Positions 8,738 to 16,539 of a stretch of DNA of 64,000 bases are shown here, piece after piece. A program made the position numbers and the translations under genes. The notes beneath the pieces are model-generated. The model was not told the DNA's origin, ran no database searches, and was given only the letters and a program-made list of their open reading frames with translations. Positions within the stretch are counted from its first letter, which is position 1, and each line of letters begins with the position of its first letter. Location of the stretch: the NCBI GenBank assembly GCA_040757835.1, contig JBFLWJ010000014.1, positions 6,919-70,918 on the forward strand, read 5' to 3'. This stretch comes from Actinomycetota bacterium (GTDB lineage Bacteria; Actinomycetota; Geothermincolia; Geothermincolales; RBG-13-55-18).

Positions 8738-8834
8738 AGGCGCGGCCCCATACGAACCCATTGGGAATCACGGATTGAAGACCGTTCCGATAAGCGATAG
8801 TTGTCGGAAAATCGAAGACTGAAGATACGACCCC
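8665..8834. repeat. Family A inverted-repeat element, 170 bp
   Basis: It begins GGGGTCGTATCCTCAGTCTT and ends with the reverse complement GAAGACTGAAGATACGACCCC. An internal CGGATTGAAGACCG is a degenerate second arm. It contains no transposase frame. It overlaps the end of the DUF488 gene. Confidence 0.8.
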
Positions 8835-8867
8835 AGGAACAGCGCTACCTTTTGCCTCGTCTTAAGC

Positions 8868-8913
8868 GATTGATGGACGGTACGATAAATGATTGATGGA
8901 CGGTACGATAAAT
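8868..8913 (+). repeat. Exact 23-bp tandem duplication
   Basis: GATTGATGGACGGTACGATA plus AAT occurs twice head to tail with no mismatch, between the family A element and the lipoprotein gene at 8993. It may be a binding-site array or a recent slippage product. Confidence 0.75.
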
Positions 8914-8920
8914 GGTAGAG

Positions 8921-8938
8921 CCGGGACTAAAGCCCCGG
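8921..8938. other. Short GC hairpin before the lipoprotein pair
   Basis: CCGGG pairs with CCCGG across ACTAAAGC and is followed by a T-rich run (TTGTGTTATTTTT). It could be a weak terminator for the paaK operon or part of the leader of the next gene. Confidence 0.35.
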
Positions 8939-8992
8939 GGTTGTGTTATTTTTAGTGCGAGCGGGAATGCGCGGTGATGAAAGCGAGGGAAT

Positions 8993-9856
8993 ATGCGTAG
9001 AATAACGGCTGGGGCCGCGGCGCTCATGGTCTGCCTGGTCTTGGGGGTCTCCGTCTTTGTGGCCGCGTGTGGCGGTGGCGGCGCCGAGGGACTGCCGCAG
9101 AGGGAGATGCCTGAAAACGCCACGCCGGAGAAGATCATGCTCGACGGGTTGAACGCCACCGACGCGGCCCAGACCCTCCACTACATCTTCGACTATTCCT
9201 TCATCGTCCCCCCCACCGGTCAGCAGGCGTACACCAGCGAAGTGGCGCTCAATGGCGAGGGGGATTACGATGCCGGGAGCGGAAACGCCCAGGCCCACAT
9301 GATATGGCCCTCCTTCGAGCTCGAGTTCGATTACGTGCTCTATGACGGCGTGCAGTATTACCGCGCCGATGAGAACGGACCCTGGTACGAACTCCCGGCC
9401 GGTTCCTCGCTGAGCGTTCCCAGCGTGTCCGAGATAACCCGCAATACCGCCGAATACATGGACAACTTCCAGAAGATAACCCGCCTTGAGGACGCCATGG
9501 TCAACGACCGCGACTGCTATCACATCGCCATGGTGCCCAATTTCGATGCCATCATGGAGAACCAGGAGTTCCTGGATATGCTCAGGGGTGACCAGGAACA
9601 GCTGGACGAAGAGACCTTGAGCAGGCTGGAGGAGATCAAGTCGTCCCTGAAGGAGGCCAGCGTCAACTACGAGTACTGGTTCGACAAGGAGTACCTTGTG
9701 CTCAGGCGCACCGTGTACAACATCGAGATGGTGCAGGCGGCGAGCGAACAGTCTTCCTCCTATACCGTGAAGATGATCATGGAGATAGACTTCCCCACCT
9801 ACAACCAGGAAGTCGAGATCACCAAGCCCGAGGAGGCCCTGCTCTACAAGGAATAA
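8993..9856 (+). CDS. Lipoprotein, LppX/LolA-like, first of a tandem pair
   Basis: A 287-residue protein with a signal peptide ending in the lipobox FVAAC followed by a Gly run, so it is membrane-anchored on the outside. The rest is a beta-rich sequence of the type seen in LppX/LprG and other mycobacterial or clostridial lipoproteins: EVALNGEGDYD, FDYVLYDGVQYYRA, then a Glu-rich helical segment and a C-terminal VEITKPEEAL. That shape suggests binding of a lipid or another hydrophobic ligand, but the family link is by pattern only. The paralogue downstream begins about 18 nt after its stop. Confidence 0.75.
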   Translation: MRRITAGAAALMVCLVLGVSVFVAACGGGGAEGLPQREMPENATPEKIMLDGLNATDAAQTLHYIFDYSFIVPPTGQQAYTSEVALNGEGDYDAGSGNAQAHMIWPSFELEFDYVLYDGVQYYRADENGPWYELPAGSSLSVPSVSEITRNTAEYMDNFQKITRLEDAMVNDRDCYHIAMVPNFDAIMENQEFLDMLRGDQEQLDEETLSRLEEIKSSLKEASVNYEYWFDKEYLVLRRTVYNIEMVQAASEQSSSYTVKMIMEIDFPTYNQEVEITKPEEALLYKE

Positions 9857-9874
9857 CGTCCGGAGGTGTTGGGC

Positions 9875-10687
9875 TTGACCAAGAGAGCGTTCTTTCTCGC
9901 CATAACCCTGACCACCCTGCTCGCCGTGGTCCTGGCGCTGGCCGGCTGCGGTGGCAAGGAGCAGAGCCTCGATGAGTCTTTCCAGGCGGCCACCCAGGCC
10001 GCCCGGGACGCCGGCAGCGCGCATGCCCAGATCAACGCGTCCCTCTCTCCCCTGGAGGGAGAGGGAGGCATGGGCCTTAACGTCCAGGGGGATGCCTGGA
10101 TGGACATGGATGCCGGCGCCCTGGAGGCGCGCTTCACGGTCCTGGGCATGGAAGTCTCGCTGCGCTACGTGGACGGCACCGCTTACGTGCAGTTCGGGGG
10201 CGGGTGGTACGTGCTCCAGGGGGAGCTGATGGAGGACATCGACGAGGGCACCATCGATGCCCTGGTGGGACTGCTCTCCTCCATCCCGGAGATCATCTCC
10301 TCCACGGTGGAGCTGAACGAGGTGGGAGAGAAGTCGGTCGGGGACTACGAGTGCGTGGAAGTGGAGCTGGTGCCAGACCTGCCGGCCATCATGGCCCTGG
10401 ACCCCGTGCGCAAGCTCGTCGGCGAGCTGGACATGAGCGAGGACGAAGCGCTCGAGTACCTCGAGGAAGCAGACATCGCCATCGAGGTATATATCCAGAA
10501 AGACGAACCGGTGATCCGCCGAGCGTACCTGGCCGCTACCATGGAGCTGCCTGCCATGGGAGATATCGTGGGCATCCCGCTACTCCCTGAAGTGGCGCGC
10601 ATCGAGGTCACCGTGGACTTCCCGGAGTACGGCGTCGAGGTGGACGTGAAGGCCCCCGAGGACGCAAAACCCTTCGAAGGCCTGTAG
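9875..10687 (+). CDS. Lipoprotein, LppX/LolA-like, second of a tandem pair
   Basis: The start is the TTG of LTKRAFFLAITL, 8 nt after GGAGG; GTG 9866 lies inside that ribosome site. The lipobox is LALAGC. Downstream features parallel the preceding protein: MGLNVQGDAWMDMD, RYVDGTAYVQFGGGWYVL, a helical Glu-rich region and a C-terminal VEVDVKAPEDAKPF against VEITKPEEAL. Sequence identity between the two is low, so the duplication is old. A stem-loop follows 7 nt after the stop. Confidence 0.75.
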   Translation: MTKRAFFLAITLTTLLAVVLALAGCGGKEQSLDESFQAATQAARDAGSAHAQINASLSPLEGEGGMGLNVQGDAWMDMDAGALEARFTVLGMEVSLRYVDGTAYVQFGGGWYVLQGELMEDIDEGTIDALVGLLSSIPEIISSTVELNEVGEKSVGDYECVEVELVPDLPAIMALDPVRKLVGELDMSEDEALEYLEEADIAIEVYIQKDEPVIRRAYLAATMELPAMGDIVGIPLLPEVARIEVTVDFPEYGVEVDVKAPEDAKPFEGL

Positions 10688-10694
10688 GTGTTTC

Positions 10695-10742
10695 CCGGGC
10701 CGACCGGGCAATGGTCTCCGCTCGCGGCGCTTTCCGGCCCGG
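10695..10742 (+). other. Stem-loop after lipoprotein operon, shared loop with 25783-25856
   Basis: CCGGGCCG pairs with CGGCCCGG. The loop contains GGGCAATGGTCTCCGCTC, nearly the same as the loop of the larger stem after rpoD. No U-tract follows, so simple Rho-independent termination is not assured. Confidence 0.5.
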
Positions 10743-10796
10743 ACCTCCGGGTTGGGCTCCACTGCGGATGTTTCATTCGAGACAGGGCAATGTTTG

Positions 10797-11507
10797 CTAC
10801 GCAACCAATTTGCAGCTTATGACCTTGACGAGGTCGACGGGCGGGAGGTCGATCACTTCGAAACCTCGGAAGCCGGCGCCAGAGAGCACCGCCTCCCATT
10901 CCCCCACCGTGGTGATGTATTCACCATCGCCCCGCAGCAGGTGGGGGATGGACTGCAGCTCCCCCAACATCATCGCCCAGGCGCCGTGGTCGAGAGAGTA
11001 GAGCGCCTTCGCCACCAGCAGCTCGATGACGTCCCTCACCTTCTCCGGGTCGTCCAAGTCGCCGGCCACGCGGCAGAAGGGGTCGGCATGGATGAAGCGC
11101 CCGCCGCGCTCCATGACGCGGGCCAGCTCTCTCGCCATGCCCGGTTTGTCCTCCGTGGGTACATGATGCAGGGCGAGGGAGGACACGATGAGGTCGAAGC
11201 TGCCGTCCGGGTAAGGGATGGAAAGCGCGTCGCCCTCCATTATCTCCACGTTGGGCTTCCCGGCGAACCGTTCCGCGCAGACCTCACGCATGCCCCTGGA
11301 GGGATCGATCCCGATGAACCTCGCGTCCGGGGACTCCTCCAGAAGGAGCGCGATGAGGTTGCCAGTGCCACACCCTATATCGAGCGCCCTCTCGATCCTG
11401 CCACCGGCCGCGCTCTTTACCACCGCCGCGAGGATCATCGCGTACATGGGGTCCTTGAAGAAGGCCTCGTCGAACCCCGGCGCCATCTCGTCCCAGTCGG
11501 CCATCAT
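10797..11507 (-). CDS. Class I SAM-dependent methyltransferase
   Basis: A 236-residue cytoplasmic protein with the Rossmann motif I ALDIGCGTGNL, motif II acidic FIGIDPSRGM, the EGDALSIPYPDGSFDLI segment and the post-motif LALHHV. It looks like a small-molecule methyltransferase of the Methyltransf_11/25 type; the substrate is unknown. It is translationally coupled to the upstream GNAT gene through an ATGA overlap. Confidence 0.85.
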   Translation of the reverse strand: MMADWDEMAPGFDEAFFKDPMYAMILAAVVKSAAGGRIERALDIGCGTGNLIALLLEESPDARFIGIDPSRGMREVCAERFAGKPNVEIMEGDALSIPYPDGSFDLIVSSLALHHVPTEDKPGMARELARVMERGGRFIHADPFCRVAGDLDDPEKVRDVIELLVAKALYSLDHGAWAMMLGELQSIPHLLRGDGEYITTVGEWEAVLSGAGFRGFEVIDLPPVDLVKVISCKLVA

Positions 11508-11965
11508 CCCTCTCCGTCTTTCAGTTCCTTCTCGAACAGGATGCTCTCACGGTCGAAGCCGTAGGCCCGGTAGAAGCGGATCGCCCGCTCGTTGTCGGAC
11601 GTGGTGTCCAGGCAGACCTCGCAGCATCCCCGATCCCTTGCCAGGCTGAAGGCCTCGTCCAGGAGGCGCTTTCCGGTGCCGCGTCCCCGGTGGCCGGCGT
11701 CTACCACCAGCTCGTCCACGATCAAGTACGGGCAATGGCCGTATAGGGACTGCAGTATCGAGGTGCTCATCACGGCAACCAGGCGGCCGTCCATCTCGGC
11801 CACGTAGACCTGGTGGTCGTCGCTCTCCAGGTAGCGCTCGTAGATGGCGAGCACCCCCGCCTTGTCCGCCCGTTTCTCTTCTTTGAACTGGTCCCGCAGT
11901 TGCCCCAACAGCGTGAAGACCGCGTCGAAGTCCTCCCGCCTTGCCTCCCTGATCGCTACGCCCAT
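11504..11965 (-). CDS. GNAT-family N-acetyltransferase
   Basis: A 153-residue single-domain GNAT protein. The start follows GGAGGAG. Acetyl-CoA binding is shown by VVDAGHRGRGTGKRLLDEAF (the R/Q-x-x-G-x-G/A motif), then CLDTTSDNERAIRFYRAYGF. It is the first gene of a two-gene unit with the methyltransferase. The substrate is not predictable. Confidence 0.87.
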   Translation of the reverse strand: MGVAIREARREDFDAVFTLLGQLRDQFKEEKRADKAGVLAIYERYLESDDHQVYVAEMDGRLVAVMSTSILQSLYGHCPYLIVDELVVDAGHRGRGTGKRLLDEAFSLARDRGCCEVCLDTTSDNERAIRFYRAYGFDRESILFEKELKDGEG

Positions 11966-11981
11966 TTCTCCTCCATTTTCT

Positions 11982-12050
11982 GGTGCCGTGTCTTCACTCT
12001 TCGATTAAACGATTGCATGTCGGAAAACTGAAGCATGAAGATACGGCCCC
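11982..12050. repeat. Degenerate family A element, 69 bp
   Basis: Left arm GGTGCCGTGTCTTCACTCTT, right arm ending GAAGATACGGCCCC preceded by GTCGGAAAACTGAAG. Both arms have drifted from the GGGGTCGTATCTTC consensus. It lies in the divergent gap between the GNAT gene and glyQ. Confidence 0.6.
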
Positions 12051-12074
12051 AGCTATCAGGTGCATGCCGCTATT

Positions 12075-12083
12075 TGATATCAT
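12075..12083 (+). promoter_or_regulatory. Extended -10 element TGATATCAT upstream of glyQ
   Basis: TG-A-TATCAT lies 33 nt before the glyQ ATG, leaving a short leader with CGGAGG. There is no T-box antiterminator, so glyQS is not under classical tRNA-Gly control here. Confidence 0.5.
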
Positions 12084-12116
12084 AGCCGTAATCGTAAAGC
12101 CGGAGGTAAGCTTAGC

Positions 12117-12992
12117 ATGTTTTTTCAGGACATGATAATAGCCCTGCAGTCCTACTGGACGGGGCGCGGCTGCATCCTCGTCCAGCCCCACGATGTCGAG
12201 GTGGGGGCGGGCACCTTCAATCCCGCCACCTTCCTGCGTGCCCTGGGACCTGAACCGTGGCGGGTGGCCTACGTGGAGCCCTCGCGGCGGCCCACCGACG
12301 GGCGCTACGGCGAGAACCCCAACCGCCTGCACCAGCACACCCAGTTCCAGGTGATCCTGAAACCCTCCCCCGATGACATCCAGGACATCTACCTGGACTC
12401 GCTGCGGGCCATCTCCATCGACCCCAACCGACACGACGTGCGCTTCGTCGAGGACGACTGGGAGTCCCCGACCTTGGGCGCCTGGGGGCTGGGCTGGGAG
12501 GTGTGGCTGGACGGCATGGAGATAACCCAGTTCACCTACTTCCAGCAGGTGGGTTCCCTGGACTGCCGCCCTGTCTCCGTGGAGCTGACTTACGGCATGG
12601 AGAGGCTGGCCATGTACGTGCAGGAGGTGGACAACGTCTACGACGTGCGCTGGAACGAGACCCTGACCTACGGCGACGTGCAGCACCGGGCGGAGGTGGA
12701 GTGGAGCACGTACTGTTTCGACCAGGCGGACACCGACATGACCCTGGACCTCTTCGACCGCAACGAGGCCGAGGCCAAGAGGTTGCTGGATAAAGGCCTG
12801 GTGCTCCCGGCCTACGATTGCGTCCTCAAGTGCTCTCACCTCTTCAACATCCTCGATGCGCGCGGGGTCATCAGCGTCACCGAGCGCACCGGCTACATCG
12901 CGCGGGTCAGGGACATCGCCCGGGGGGCGGCCTCCGCCTACCTGGCGCAGCGCGAGGAGATGGGCTTCCCCATGCTGGAGGGGGGTGCCTGA
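12117..12992 (+). CDS. glyQ: Glycyl-tRNA synthetase alpha subunit
   Basis: A 291-residue protein of full family length. It opens with [20 protein letters not shown] and carries the class II motif region [20 protein letters not shown] and [16 protein letters not shown]. It charges tRNA-Gly as part of the alpha2beta2 enzyme. The start follows CCGGAGG. Its stop overlaps the glyS start by one base, as expected for strict co-translation of the two subunits. Confidence 0.97.
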   Translation: MFFQDMIIALQSYWTGRGCILVQPHDVEVGAGTFNPATFLRALGPEPWRVAYVEPSRRPTDGRYGENPNRLHQHTQFQVILKPSPDDIQDIYLDSLRAISIDPNRHDVRFVEDDWESPTLGAWGLGWEVWLDGMEITQFTYFQQVGSLDCRPVSVELTYGMERLAMYVQEVDNVYDVRWNETLTYGDVQHRAEVEWSTYCFDQADTDMTLDLFDRNEAEAKRLLDKGLVLPAYDCVLKCSHLFNILDARGVISVTERTGYIARVRDIARGAASAYLAQREEMGFPMLEGGA

Positions 12993-15058
12993 TGGCCAGG
13001 GACCTTCTGCTGGAGATAGGCACCGAGGAACTCCCGTGGGGAGCGGTGGAAGATGGGCGCCGCCAGCTCGCCGAGAACGCGGCCACCATGCTGGATAAAG
13101 AGAGGCTGCGCCACGGCGATATCGCCGTCTATTCCACGCCGCGCCGCCTCACCCTGCTGGTCAAGGGACTGGAGGAGAGGCAGGACGACGTGGAGGCCGA
13201 AGTGCGCGGGCCGTCGCGCGAGGCGGCATTCGGCGCTGACAACATGCCCACCAAAGCGGCCGAGGGGTTCGCTCGCTCTCGCGGGCTGAAGGTGGAGGAG
13301 CTGGAAGTCCGCTCCACCGAGAAAGGCGATTTCGTCTTCGCGGTGGTGCGCGAGGAGGGAAGACCCGCCCTGGAGGTGCTCCCCGGGGTCCTGGATGCCC
13401 TCATCCGTTCCCTCTCCTTCCGCAAGTCCATGCGCTGGGGGGAGGGCGAGTTCCGCTTCGCCCGCCCCGTACGCTGGCTGATGGCGCTCTACGGAGACGA
13501 CGTAGTGCCTCTGGCCTTCGAGGGCCTGCAGGCGGGACGCGCGAGCCGCGGCCACCGCTTCCTCTCGGTGGGCGAGGTGGAGATAGGAGGACCAGGGGAT
13601 TACCTGGACAGACTGCGGGCATCTTTCGTGCTGGCGGACGAGGAGGAACGCCGCCGGGCTGTCCTCTCGGGTGTCGAGGAGGCCATGGCCGCCCGGGGAC
13701 TTCGGGCGGTGCCGGGCGACGACACCCTGGACGAGGTGGTCGACCTGGTCGAATATCCCCACGTCATAGTGGGAGAGTTCGAGGAACGCTTCCTGGAGCT
13801 GCCGCGGGAGGTCCTGGAGACGGCCATGCAGGAGCACCAGCGCTATTTTCCGGTGGAGGGCGCCCAGGGCTCCCTTGCCGCCGCCTTCCTGGTGGTGCAC
13901 AACGGCGACCCCGCCATGGCGGAGACCATTGCCAGGGGCAACGAGCGGGTGCTGCGCGCCAGGCTCGAGGACGCCGCTTTCTTCTACCGCGAGGACCTCG
14001 CGGTATCCCTTGAGGACCGCCTGGAGGGCCTGAAGGCGGTCATCTGGCAGGCCAAGCTGGGCTCGATGTACGAAAAGTGCCAGCGCCTGCGCGAGCTCTG
14101 TTCGTTCATCTGCCGCAAGGCCCACCTCGATCCCGGGGTGGAGGAGGCGGCTAAGCGCGCCGCCCTGCTGTGCAAATCGGACCTGGTGACCTCCATGGTG
14201 GTGGAGTTCCCCTCCCTGCAGGGGATCATGGGACGCATCTACGCCCTGGCAAGCGGCGAGGCGGCGGACACCGCCATGGCCATCGAGGAGCACTACCGGC
14301 CACGCTTCTCAGGGGACGAACCGCCCTCGACCACCACCGGCATCGTCCTCTCCCTGGCCGAGAAGGCGGACAACCTGGCGGGGTGCTTCGGCGCCGGGAT
14401 GGCCCCCACCGGCTCCGAGGACCCCTACGCGCTGCGCCGCCAGGCGCAGGCGGTGATGCCGCTCCTGGTCGGAGTACGCATGCACCTGGATTTCGCGGCG
14501 GTGGTGGAGGATGCGGCATCCAGGCTGGGCTTCTCCGATCCATCCGGGGTCGCGCAGGAGGTGGCGGAGTTCTGCCGGCAACGCTGGAGGCAGGCGCTGA
14601 TCGGCGAGGGTTTCGACTACGACCTGGTGGCCGCCGCTCTTTCCGGCGCTCCGGAGGACCCCTACGACGCGCGCTGCCGCCTGGAGGCCATGAGCGAGGC
14701 GCGCCGCGGCGGCCGCCTGCAGAAGGCCTATACCGGGTTCGAACGCTGCTTTAACCTCTCGCGCAAGGCGGGGGAGACCGGCCTCGAAGAGGCGCTGCTC
14801 ACGGAGGAGGCGGAGAAGAACCTCTACTCTCGCCTTGTATGGGCCCAGCAACCACTCCGGGACCACCTGGACTCGGACGAGCACGCCGCCGCCTTGGGGA
14901 TATTGCTGGAGCTGGCCCCCGACGTCGACCGCTTCTTCGAGACCATCTTCGTCATGGGCGACGACGAGAGGCTGCGCGACAACCGCCTGGCCCTGCTCTC
15001 CATGGTGGCGGGGCTCTTCCTGGAGTTCGCCGACTTCACGGAGATAGTGACCGAGTAG
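12992..15058 (+). CDS. glyS: Glycyl-tRNA synthetase beta subunit
   Basis: 688 residues from the ATG overlapping the glyQ stop. It begins with the family's N-terminal LLLEIGTEELPWGAV and contains the EHQRYFPV and HD-like KSDLVTSMVVEFPSLQG(I/T)MG segments, plus the DPYALRRQA motif before the C-terminal DALR-type helical domain. It binds tRNA-Gly and completes the enzyme. The last base of its TAG stop is the first G of a family A element, so the element is inserted exactly at the gene end. Confidence 0.97.
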   Translation: MARDLLLEIGTEELPWGAVEDGRRQLAENAATMLDKERLRHGDIAVYSTPRRLTLLVKGLEERQDDVEAEVRGPSREAAFGADNMPTKAAEGFARSRGLKVEELEVRSTEKGDFVFAVVREEGRPALEVLPGVLDALIRSLSFRKSMRWGEGEFRFARPVRWLMALYGDDVVPLAFEGLQAGRASRGHRFLSVGEVEIGGPGDYLDRLRASFVLADEEERRRAVLSGVEEAMAARGLRAVPGDDTLDEVVDLVEYPHVIVGEFEERFLELPREVLETAMQEHQRYFPVEGAQGSLAAAFLVVHNGDPAMAETIARGNERVLRARLEDAAFFYREDLAVSLEDRLEGLKAVIWQAKLGSMYEKCQRLRELCSFICRKAHLDPGVEEAAKRAALLCKSDLVTSMVVEFPSLQGIMGRIYALASGEAADTAMAIEEHYRPRFSGDEPPSTTTGIVLSLAEKADNLAGCFGAGMAPTGSEDPYALRRQAQAVMPLLVGVRMHLDFAAVVEDAASRLGFSDPSGVAQEVAEFCRQRWRQALIGEGFDYDLVAAALSGAPEDPYDARCRLEAMSEARRGGRLQKAYTGFERCFNLSRKAGETGLEEALLTEEAEKNLYSRLVWAQQPLRDHLDSDEHAAALGILLELAPDVDRFFETIFVMGDDERLRDNRLALLSMVAGLFLEFADFTEIVTE

Positions 15059-15249
15059 GGGTCGTATCTTCGGTCTTCAACTCAATCACCCTTAGCTTCC
15101 CATATCGCGGACTCTCGGATTGAAGACCGAAGATACGACCCCATGAAGACCCTATATCGCGGACTCACGGATCGAAATCTGAAGATACGACCCCATCTTT
15201 CAATTAGTCGATTCTCTGTCGGAAAATTGAAGACTGAGGATACGACCCC
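15058..15249. repeat. Composite family A element with three right arms
   Basis: The first unit, 15058-15142, has perfect 23-bp arms beginning GGGGTCGTATCTTCGGTCTT. Two more right arms follow head to tail, ending at 15194 and 15249, the second sharing TATCGCGGACTC and CGGAT with the first unit. The composite starts on the last base of the glyS stop and ends on the base before the -35 box of the MarR promoter. Confidence 0.85.
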
Positions 15250-15288
15250 TTGACAGAACACATGGGTGGAGATATTATTGCAATAATA
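15250..15288 (+). promoter_or_regulatory. Sigma-70 promoter with overlapping palindromic operator
   Basis: TTGACA at 15250-15255, a 17-nt spacer, and TATTAT at 15273-15278. The -10 is the left half of a perfect 16-bp palindrome, TATTATTGCAATAATA (15273-15288). A second small palindrome, ACAATTGT, follows at 15291-15298. A palindrome over the -10 is the usual arrangement for autorepression by MarR dimers. Confidence 0.8.
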
Positions 15289-15317
15289 CAACAATTGTAA
15301 TAAGGAAGATATATAAC

Positions 15318-15839
15318 ATGAGGGACAGAGCGAGGAACGCGGAGGCAGAGCAAACCTATTATCTGCTCCATCTATGCGTCAGGCTTCTACACGGATTCGG
15401 CTCGCATATTTTAAGGGACGCCGGGCTCAGGCCGCCCCAGATAGCGTTTCTCGGCTTCCTCCATGAAGCGGGCCCGCTCAGCATGAGCGCGATCTCAAAG
15501 TTCACCAACGTGACCGTCAGCGTGGCCACCAGGTTTATTGAGCGTCTTGAAGGCAAGGGGCTGGTCGAGCGCGTACCGGACGAGAAGGACCGCAGGGTCG
15601 TCCTGGTAAGGCTGTCCGACGAAGGAAACCGGATGGCAGGCGACTTGATCAAGGCCGGCAGCGAGAGCCTGAACAAGGCCCTGGGGGAGATCGATCGCGA
15701 CGATTTCAAAATATTTTGTAGCGTACTCTCACTGATCATCGAGAAGATGGCAGCGGATTTTCCATTGGAGCATTTCTCCGAAATAACGTCGACGCAAATG
15801 CGGGAGGCAAAGGAGGCAGGCGGTGCAGACAAACGATAA
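15318..15839 (+). CDS. MarR-family transcriptional regulator
   Basis: A 173-residue winged-helix protein. The DNA-binding helices and wing are visible: LSMSAISKFTNVTVSVATRF, then RLEGKGLVERVPDEKDRRVV, the classic MarR wing signature. It overlaps the ABC ATPase gene by 17 nt and probably represses its own operon through the palindrome at 15273-15288, released by an efflux substrate. Base composition here is somewhat more AT-rich than the surroundings. Confidence 0.92.
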   Translation: MRDRARNAEAEQTYYLLHLCVRLLHGFGSHILRDAGLRPPQIAFLGFLHEAGPLSMSAISKFTNVTVSVATRFIERLEGKGLVERVPDEKDRRVVLVRLSDEGNRMAGDLIKAGSESLNKALGEIDRDDFKIFCSVLSLIIEKMAADFPLEHFSEITSTQMREAKEAGGADKR

Positions 15840-16539
15840 CGGCGTGACGCGGAACGGCATGAACCGTATCGAGCTCGAGGACATCCACAAGCTCTACAAC
15901 ATGGGTGGCGAGGATGTGCACGCGCTGCGGGGCGTGTCGCTCGAGATTGGAAAAGGCGAATTCGTGGCAATCATGGGCCCTTCAGGTTCCGGCAAGACCA
16001 CCCTCATGAACATCATCGGACTCCTGGACAAGCCCTCTTCGGGCGGCTATTACCTGGACGGAAAGAGCGTGAGCGATATCGGCAAAGCGGAGCAGGCAGG
16101 CATCCGGAACCGGAAGATAGGGTTCGTTTTCCAGGCCTTCAACCTCCTCCCCCGTACCACGGTGCTGGACAACGTGCTGTTGCCTGCCATCTACGGCAAG
16201 AGCGACGGCAGGCGGGAAAGGGCAATGGAATTGATCGAACGCTTCGGCCTGGAGAGCGTCGCGCACCACAGGAGCAACCAGCTATCGGGCGGACAGATCC
16301 AGAGGGTGGCCATCGCGCGGGCTCTGATCATGGACCCGGCGATAATAATCGCCGACGAGCCTACCGGAAATCTCGATTCCGTGACCTCCGCCGAGATCAT
16401 CGGCGTCTTTCGCGAGATCAACGGCGATGGCGCCACTATCGTCCTCATCACCCACGAGCCGGAGATGGCGGCCATGGCCGATCGCACGGTGATGTTGCGC
16501 GACGGCCGGATAGTGGCGCCGGGAGGCATCGGGTCATGA
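15823..16539 (+). CDS. ABC transporter ATP-binding protein, MacB/LolD type
   Basis: 238 residues from a GTG preceded by AGGAGG inside the marR 3' end. Walker A is GPSGSGKTT, the signature is LSGGQIQRVAIARAL, Walker B is IIIADEPTGNLDS, and the switch His is in LITHEPEMA. The MacB/LolD/FtsE class drives conformational (mechanotransmission) exporters rather than classic importers. It is coupled to the next gene by an ATGA overlap. Confidence 0.95.
   Translation: MQTNDNGVTRNGMNRIELEDIHKLYNMGGEDVHALRGVSLEIGKGEFVAIMGPSGSGKTTLMNIIGLLDKPSSGGYYLDGKSVSDIGKAEQAGIRNRKIGFVFQAFNLLPRTTVLDNVLLPAIYGKSDGRRERAMELIERFGLESVAHHRSNQLSGGQIQRVAIARALIMDPAIIIADEPTGNLDSVTSAEIIGVFREINGDGATIVLITHEPEMAAMADRTVMLRDGRIVAPGGIGS

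Noticed and set aside
12000..12116. T-box riboswitch before glyQS
   Set aside because: No TGGNACCGCG antiterminator core and the gap is too short; it holds a worn repeat and a promoter instead.
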